Source: a virus. From it: a stretch of DNA of 42,175 nucleotides. The stretch is from the IMG/VR virus record IMGVR_UViG_3300025834_000277, positions 1-42,175 of that record. One strand, written 5' to 3'. Under the pieces are notes generated by a model that was not told the origin of the DNA, did no database searches, and was given only the letters and a program-made list of their open reading frames with translations. Made by a program: the position numbers and the translations under genes. Numbering within the stretch: the first letter of the stretch is position 1; the number at the start of each line of letters is the position of its first letter. Shown piece after piece: positions 38,049-42,175 of this stretch.

Positions 38049-39167
38049 GTCCTCGCCGCGTAGGGATGCGTAGCGCAGCATCATCTTAAAGTCAGACCAG
38101 CCCATGATTTTGCAAACTTCAATCTCCGAGAATACCCAGCGCCCCGCTGGGTCACGCATCTCAACCCAGCGGCAGGTTGCCTCGTGGCGAAGGTCGTGTT
38201 CGGTGAAATCATCTACCTGGGCGAAACTAAACAGCGTTGAAAACCGCTGAGATAGCCGCCCAGTGGCCAGTTTTTTGTCTTCTTTCGTTCCATTCCAAAA
38301 CGGAAACAACAACCCAACCCGGCTGCGGCAGCGTGCCGCCAATAGCTCACGAAGCTCAATTACCAGCGGAACAACTCGCGGCTTTATTGCCCCGCGGTGA
38401 CCCTTGCTTCCTGCCACACGCAGGACCCATCGAGCCAGATCAACCTGGTCGGCGCGCAAACTGTATGCCTCGCTCAGTCGCAAGCCAGTATTCACGATTA
38501 ATTCAAAGAGCAAACTGAAATCGTCATCGACCTCTAGCGATCGCTCCCGCCCCTCGCGCCTCTCCCCCGCCAGAGCTGAGCGGACCCGCGCGTATTCTTG
38601 AGGCCACAAACGCCGGTCACGCTGCACATCACGCTTGACAATAAGATCTGACGCCTGAAGCAGCGCAGCCTCCCGATCGGTTGCTTGGCTGTAACCACGC
38701 GGCATCAAGCGCAAGGGGTTGGCTGGGGCCACATCATTTTTCAAGCGCCAATAGCCGTCGATCACCCGCGCCAAACTCTCTACCCGCTTGCGGATTGTGC
38801 TTGGAGCCAGGTGCTGCACTGTTTTCAGATCGACCACCCAAGCGTCAGCCCATGCGGCCGTGACCGACAGCAAGCGAACTGCGCCGACTGACTTATTGAG
38901 CAAGTTGAGTGTCGACCGGTCACTGGGGGCAACGGATGAATCGGCCAGGCAGTCCTCAATCAGGCGTTTGAGCAGCGGATTGTCCCCGCGCTTCCCCGCC
39001 TCCAGCAGCTCCACTGGAACAATACCCCGATCCAGCAGAGACTCCAGCTGCACGCCATAGGCCCGTGCCTCAGCCTCATCTGTGAACGTGTCGAAAAATG
39101 GTTTGGGAAGGAGCTTGTGCACAATACGAAGTTGCCACTTCCCGGAGCGCTCTTGAATGGATGCCAT
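38028..39167 (-). CDS. int: Tyrosine integrase
   Basis: A 379-residue phage integrase. An arm-binding and core-binding N terminus (about 1-200) precedes the catalytic domain. The active-site set is visible: Arg230 in NTGLR, Lys255 in VAGSKGHRG, HxxR at His324-Arg327 (EHDLRHEA), Trp357 in MGWSD and nucleophile Tyr366 in MLRYASL. It acts at attP near its own start; the host target is probably the tRNA region 200 bp to the right. The gene reads leftward, away from that end. Confidence 0.9.
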   Translation of the reverse strand: MASIQERSGKWQLRIVHKLLPKPFFDTFTDEAEARAYGVQLESLLDRGIVPVELLEAGKRGDNPLLKRLIEDCLADSSVAPSDRSTLNLLNKSVGAVRLLSVTAAWADAWVVDLKTVQHLAPSTIRKRVESLARVIDGYWRLKNDVAPANPLRLMPRGYSQATDREAALLQASDLIVKRDVQRDRRLWPQEYARVRSALAGERREGRERSLEVDDDFSLLFELIVNTGLRLSEAYSLRADQVDLARWVLRVAGSKGHRGAIKPRVVPLVIELRELLAARCRSRVGLLFPFWNGTKEDKKLATGRLSQRFSTLFSFAQVDDFTEHDLRHEATCRWVEMRDPAGRWVFSEIEVCKIMGWSDFKMMLRYASLRGEDLSARLG

Positions 39168-39364
39168 CGCCGCATTGTGCCACCGGCAACCGGAGACGGC
39201 TGCAAGCCAGCAAAACTCATATCGACGGGGTTTTTAATCCGTCTTGCGATAGCATGGCTACCGCCAACGATAGCAGAGCTGCGTACTCCACCTCATTCTG
39301 AGCGAACTCAGACGAAAAAAAACCACTTGGATTTCTCTAAGTGGTTGATTTCATTGCTATTTTT
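39168..39364. other. Right prophage end / attachment region
   Basis: A non-coding gap between integrase and tRNA-Cys. It holds two direct copies of CGATAGCA (39247-39254 and 39268-39275, 21 bp apart) that could be arm-type integrase sites, and the intact tRNA terminator. The tRNA-Cys 3' end faces the prophage, the usual orientation for tRNA integration. The core cannot be delimited because the other end is outside the window. Confidence 0.4.
39315..39346 (-). terminator. Terminator of the tRNA operon
   Basis: Perfect 8-bp stem AACCACTT (39321-39328) / AAGTGGTT (39339-39346) with a 10-nt loop, followed on the minus strand by a run of Ts (complement of 39315-39320). It lies 18 bp after the tRNA-Cys 3' end. 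It is intact despite the adjoining prophage, so the crossover is at its prophage-distal side or the element was restored by core duplication. Confidence 0.82.
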
Positions 39365-39438
39365 TGGAGGCGCGACCCAGAGTCGAACTGGGCTACACGG
39401 ATTTGCAATCCGTTGCATAACCGATTTGCTATCGCGCC
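39365..39438 (-). tRNA. tRNA-Cys (GCA)
   Basis: 74 nt including an encoded CCA (39367-39365). The acceptor stem GGCGCGA pairs with TCGCGCC, the anticodon loop is TTGCAAA with anticodon GCA, and the T-arm has GTTCGAC. It is the last tRNA of a three-gene cluster and its 3' end points to the prophage integrase. Confidence 0.96.
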
Positions 39439-39485
39439 AACTTCTCTTACAAAAATGGGAAGCGCATGCTTCCCATTTTGGAATT

Positions 39486-39561
39486 TGGAGCGGGAGAAGA
39501 GTCTCGAACTCTCGACCTCAACCTTGGCAAGGTTGCGCTCTACCAACTGAGCTACTCCCGC
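39486..39561 (-). tRNA. tRNA-Gly (GCC), copy 2
   Basis: 76 nt with encoded CCA. The acceptor stem GCGGGAG pairs with CTCCCGC, the anticodon loop holds GCC, and the T-arm contains GTTCGAG. Sequence identical to the copy at 39595-39670. Confidence 0.97.
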
Positions 39562-39594
39562 AAAAACCAGAAACGAAATCTCCATTTTTCACAA

Positions 39595-39670
39595 TGGAGC
39601 GGGAGAAGAGTCTCGAACTCTCGACCTCAACCTTGGCAAGGTTGCGCTCTACCAACTGAGCTACTCCCGC
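39595..39670 (-). tRNA. tRNA-Gly (GCC), copy 1
   Basis: 76 nt with encoded CCA; identical to the second copy 34 bp downstream. First tRNA after the lon gene on this strand. Confidence 0.97.
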
Positions 39671-39684
39671 GTTCCTAGTCTCAA

Positions 39685-39690
39685 ATTATA
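39685..39690 (-). promoter_or_regulatory. -10 box of the tRNA operon
   Basis: Consensus TATAAT on the minus strand, about 15 bp before the first tRNA. The matching -35 is not clear. It lies between the lon stop and the tRNA cluster. Confidence 0.55.
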
Positions 39691-39733
39691 GCTTACTTAT
39701 TTAAGCAAATTGAGAAACCGAAACGAAATGCGA

Positions 39734-42175
39734 TCAGTGTTTAACCGATCCAGCCAACTCGGGAGCAGGCACCACAACCGCCGCAGCCGCTGCTACGACA
39801 GGCTCGTCCTCAGGCAATGGCGTTGGCATTCTCTCCAATGCAATTTCCAGCACTTGGTCAATCCAGCGCACTGGCACGATCTCGAGACCATTTTTCACAT
39901 TTTCAGGAATATCTTGCAAGTCCTTGGCATTTTCTTCAGGAATCAACACCGTCTTGATACCACCACGCAAAGCAGCCAGCAATTTTTCCTTCAGACCACC
40001 AATAGCGGTTACCTCACCACGCAAAGTGATTTCGCCGGTCATGGCCACATCAGCTCGCACCGGAATACCCGTCATGGCGGAAACAAAGGCAGTAGTCATC
40101 GCGGCACCCGCACTGGGGCCATCTTTAGGCGTAGCGCCATCAGGCACGTGGATGTGAATATCTTTCTTTTCGAAAAACTCATCCTTGATACCCAAGCGAT
40201 GCGAGCGACTCCGCACCACAGTGCGTGCAGCCTCCACCGATTCCTTCATCACATCGCCGAGGGAACCCGTGCGCGTAATGACACCTTTACCGGGCATCAT
40301 GGCCGCCTCAATCGTCAGCAGATCGCCACCAACCTCGGTCCAAGCCAAGCCAACGACCTGCCCGACCTGATTTTGCTGCTCGGCGCGACCATAAGAATAC
40401 TTGCGAACACCGAGAAAATCATTGAGATTGTCAGCCGTCACCTTGATCTGCGGCACCATCTTCTTGAGCAACAAACCCTTCACTACCTTGCGGCAGATTT
40501 TGGAAAGCTCGCGCTCCAGCGAACGCACGCCGGCTTCGCGTGTGTAATAACGAACAATGTCGCGCACAGCCTCGTCACTGACCAGCAACTCTTCCTCCAG
40601 AACGCCATTATTTTTCAACTGCTTCGGCAGCAGAAACTTGATGGCAATGCTCGTTTTTTCGTCTTCGGTGTAACCAGACAGGCGAATCACTTCCATTCGG
40701 TCCAGCAAGGCTGAAGGAATGTTCATGGAGTTGGAGGTCGCCACAAACATGACATCGCTCAAATCAAAGTCAACCTCGACGTAATGATCGCCAAACTTGT
40801 GGTTTTGCTCCGGGTCCAGCACTTCCAGCAAGGCACTCGATGGATCGCCCCGGAAGTCCGTTCCCAATTTGTCGATTTCATCCAACAGAAAGAGCGGGTT
40901 GCGCGTGCCAATCTTGGAGAGGTTTTGTAGCACCTTGCCCGGCATCGCACCAATATAGGTACGGCGGTGGCCTCGAATTTCAGCCTCGTCACGCATGCCA
41001 CCCAAGGCCATACGCACATACTTTCGCCCCGTTGCCTTGGCAATCGACTGACCCAGCGAAGTCTTACCCACACCAGGAGGTCCCACCAGACAAAGAATAG
41101 GCGCCTTCACTTTCTCTACACGTTGCTGCACTGCCAGATATTCAAGAATGCGGTCTTTCACCTTATCAAGACCGTAGTGGTCTTCATTCAGCACTTGCTC
41201 CGCATTCCCCAAATCATGTTTGATCTTGGTCTTGCCAGCCCATGGCAAACCGGTCAACACATCGATATAGCTGCGCACCACGGTAGCCTCTGCCGACATG
41301 GGCGACATCAGTTTCAATTTCTTGAGTTCACCCTCGGCCTTTTTCAGAGCCTCTTTCGGCATCTTGGCGGACTTGATCTTTTTTTCGATTTCCTCGATAT
41401 CAGCCCCATCTTCGCCTTCACCCAGTTCTTTCTGAATGGCTTTCACCTGTTCATTCAGGTAGAAATCGCGTTGATTTTTTTCCATCTGTCGTTTGACGCG
41501 ACCACGGATTTTTTTATCTACGTTAAGGATGTCTACTTCGCGTTCGATTTGCTCAAACAGGTTTTCAAGACGTTCCTTGACGCCCGCCAGATTCAGCACG
41601 GCCTGCTTGTTATCCAGCTTCAGCGGCAAATGGGCCGCGATGGTATCGGCCAAACGTCCAGCGTCATCAATGCTTGAAATGGACGTGAGAATTTCAGGTG
41701 GTATCTTTTTATTGAGTTTGACGTACTGGTCAAACTGTTGCATCACGGCGCGGCGAAGTGCCTCGACTTCGCTGGCTTTACCGCGTGGCTTGGCTTCAGG
41801 CTCTGCAAGCGCTTCAACCGGCGTCACGTTGGCTGAAAAATGCAACTCACCTTCTTCAATCTTGTTCACGCGAGCGCGCTGCTGGCCTTCAACCAGCACT
41901 TTGACCGTGCCATCAGGCAATTTGAGCATTTGCAGGATGGTCGAAACACAGCCGACATCAAACATGTCGGTCACCAAGGGATCGTCCTTGGCGGCGGCCT
42001 TTTGCGCCACCAGCATGATGCGGCGATCCGCCTCCATGGCGGCTTCAAGCGCTTTGATGCTCTTGGGCCGACCCACAAAAAGCGGGATCACCATGTGCGG
42101 AAAAACAACCACGTCGCGCAGAGGCAACAGCGGCAAATCGATAGGGGTGGCAGGCAGTGGGGTATGACCAGACAT
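39734..42175 (-). CDS. lon: ATP-dependent protease Lon
   Basis: A full-length 813-residue Lon protease, a homo-oligomeric cytoplasmic enzyme that degrades misfolded and regulatory proteins. The N-terminal substrate domain (about 14-215) is followed by a coiled-coil region and the AAA+ module: Walker A GPPGVGKT (365-372) and Walker B LFLLDEID (428-435). The protease domain has catalytic Ser688 in KDGPSAGAAM and Lys731 in GLKEKLLAALRGG. The start ATG is the last three bases of the window, so upstream control is not visible. It is host, not phage, DNA. An Ala/Val/Pro-rich C-terminal tail of about 25 residues extends past the protease domain. Confidence 0.97.
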   Translation of the reverse strand: MSGHTPLPATPIDLPLLPLRDVVVFPHMVIPLFVGRPKSIKALEAAMEADRRIMLVAQKAAAKDDPLVTDMFDVGCVSTILQMLKLPDGTVKVLVEGQQRARVNKIEEGELHFSANVTPVEALAEPEAKPRGKASEVEALRRAVMQQFDQYVKLNKKIPPEILTSISSIDDAGRLADTIAAHLPLKLDNKQAVLNLAGVKERLENLFEQIEREVDILNVDKKIRGRVKRQMEKNQRDFYLNEQVKAIQKELGEGEDGADIEEIEKKIKSAKMPKEALKKAEGELKKLKLMSPMSAEATVVRSYIDVLTGLPWAGKTKIKHDLGNAEQVLNEDHYGLDKVKDRILEYLAVQQRVEKVKAPILCLVGPPGVGKTSLGQSIAKATGRKYVRMALGGMRDEAEIRGHRRTYIGAMPGKVLQNLSKIGTRNPLFLLDEIDKLGTDFRGDPSSALLEVLDPEQNHKFGDHYVEVDFDLSDVMFVATSNSMNIPSALLDRMEVIRLSGYTEDEKTSIAIKFLLPKQLKNNGVLEEELLVSDEAVRDIVRYYTREAGVRSLERELSKICRKVVKGLLLKKMVPQIKVTADNLNDFLGVRKYSYGRAEQQNQVGQVVGLAWTEVGGDLLTIEAAMMPGKGVITRTGSLGDVMKESVEAARTVVRSRSHRLGIKDEFFEKKDIHIHVPDGATPKDGPSAGAAMTTAFVSAMTGIPVRADVAMTGEITLRGEVTAIGGLKEKLLAALRGGIKTVLIPEENAKDLQDIPENVKNGLEIVPVRWIDQVLEIALERMPTPLPEDEPVVAAAAAVVVPAPELAGSVKH

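Noticed and set aside
1-42175. CRISPR array or insertion sequence
   Set aside because: I saw no regularly spaced repeats, no transposase frame and no terminal inverted repeats of insertion-sequence type in the window.

Overview
The window is the right-hand three quarters or more of a temperate siphovirus prophage, followed by a short stretch of host chromosome. The host part is a lon protease gene and a tRNA-Gly, tRNA-Gly, tRNA-Cys cluster. Protein character, GC-rich codon use, phage gene families and a dispersed AGCTGCT-type intergenic hairpin all suggest a betaproteobacterium of the Burkholderiales, probably Comamonadaceae (Rhodoferax/Polaromonas/Acidovorax-like). This is inference; no search was run. 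The left prophage end and attL lie outside the window. The right end lies between the integrase and tRNA-Cys, at about 39.17-39.37 kb.

Layout. (1) 1-20.75 kb, minus strand: the late operon. In transcription order it holds a structural gene of unknown role, TerS, TerL (GpA), gpW-like joiner, portal, fused prohead protease/major capsid, DUF2190, head-tail and tail-terminator proteins, major tail protein, tail chaperone G and its frameshifted GT, tape measure, DUF2460, DUF2163, NlpC/P60, tail tip, collar fibre, fibre assembly, holin-like proteins, M15 endolysin, DUF6527, and nested Rz/Rz1. (2) 20.76-22.9 kb, minus: a late promoter with a terminator just downstream, a Q-like antiterminator, an AntA-type antirepressor, and a probable C4 antisense RNA upstream of it. 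(3) 22.9-27.6 kb, minus: VapE-type primase/helicase, a CII-like activator and a YdaS-type Cro. (4) 27.57-29.04 kb, plus: a CI-like repressor without a peptidase domain, then two lysogeny-module genes (zinc-ribbon membrane protein and DUF2513). (5) 29.37-38.05 kb, plus: a second early operon of small genes, the DGR described next, ParB and several hypotheticals, ending in an excisionase-like gene that meets the integrase tail to tail.

The main discovery is a complete diversity-generating retroelement (DGR) at 31.4-34.1 kb. It has two small paralogous C-type-lectin/DUF1566-like target proteins, each ending in a variable repeat. These are followed by an Avd-like four-helix protein, a template repeat and a DGR-type reverse transcriptase. 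I aligned the repeats by eye. VR1 differs from the template at 12 of 89 positions, 11 of them template adenines. VR2 differs at 12 of 92 positions, all template adenines. The template lies inside the open reading frame of the reverse transcriptase, in another frame. The targets are not tail genes and sit in an early operon.

Regulation fits together. 17-bp operators related to TAACACG-N3-CGTGTTA occur in the repressor/Cro intergenic region and again over a strong promoter (TTGACA, 18 bp, GATAAT) at 29.3 kb. That promoter drives the operon containing the DGR, so the DGR is probably silenced in the lysogen and switched on at induction. The repressor has no visible self-cleavage domain and an antirepressor under a C4-type RNA is present, so induction may work by antirepression rather than RecA-stimulated cleavage.
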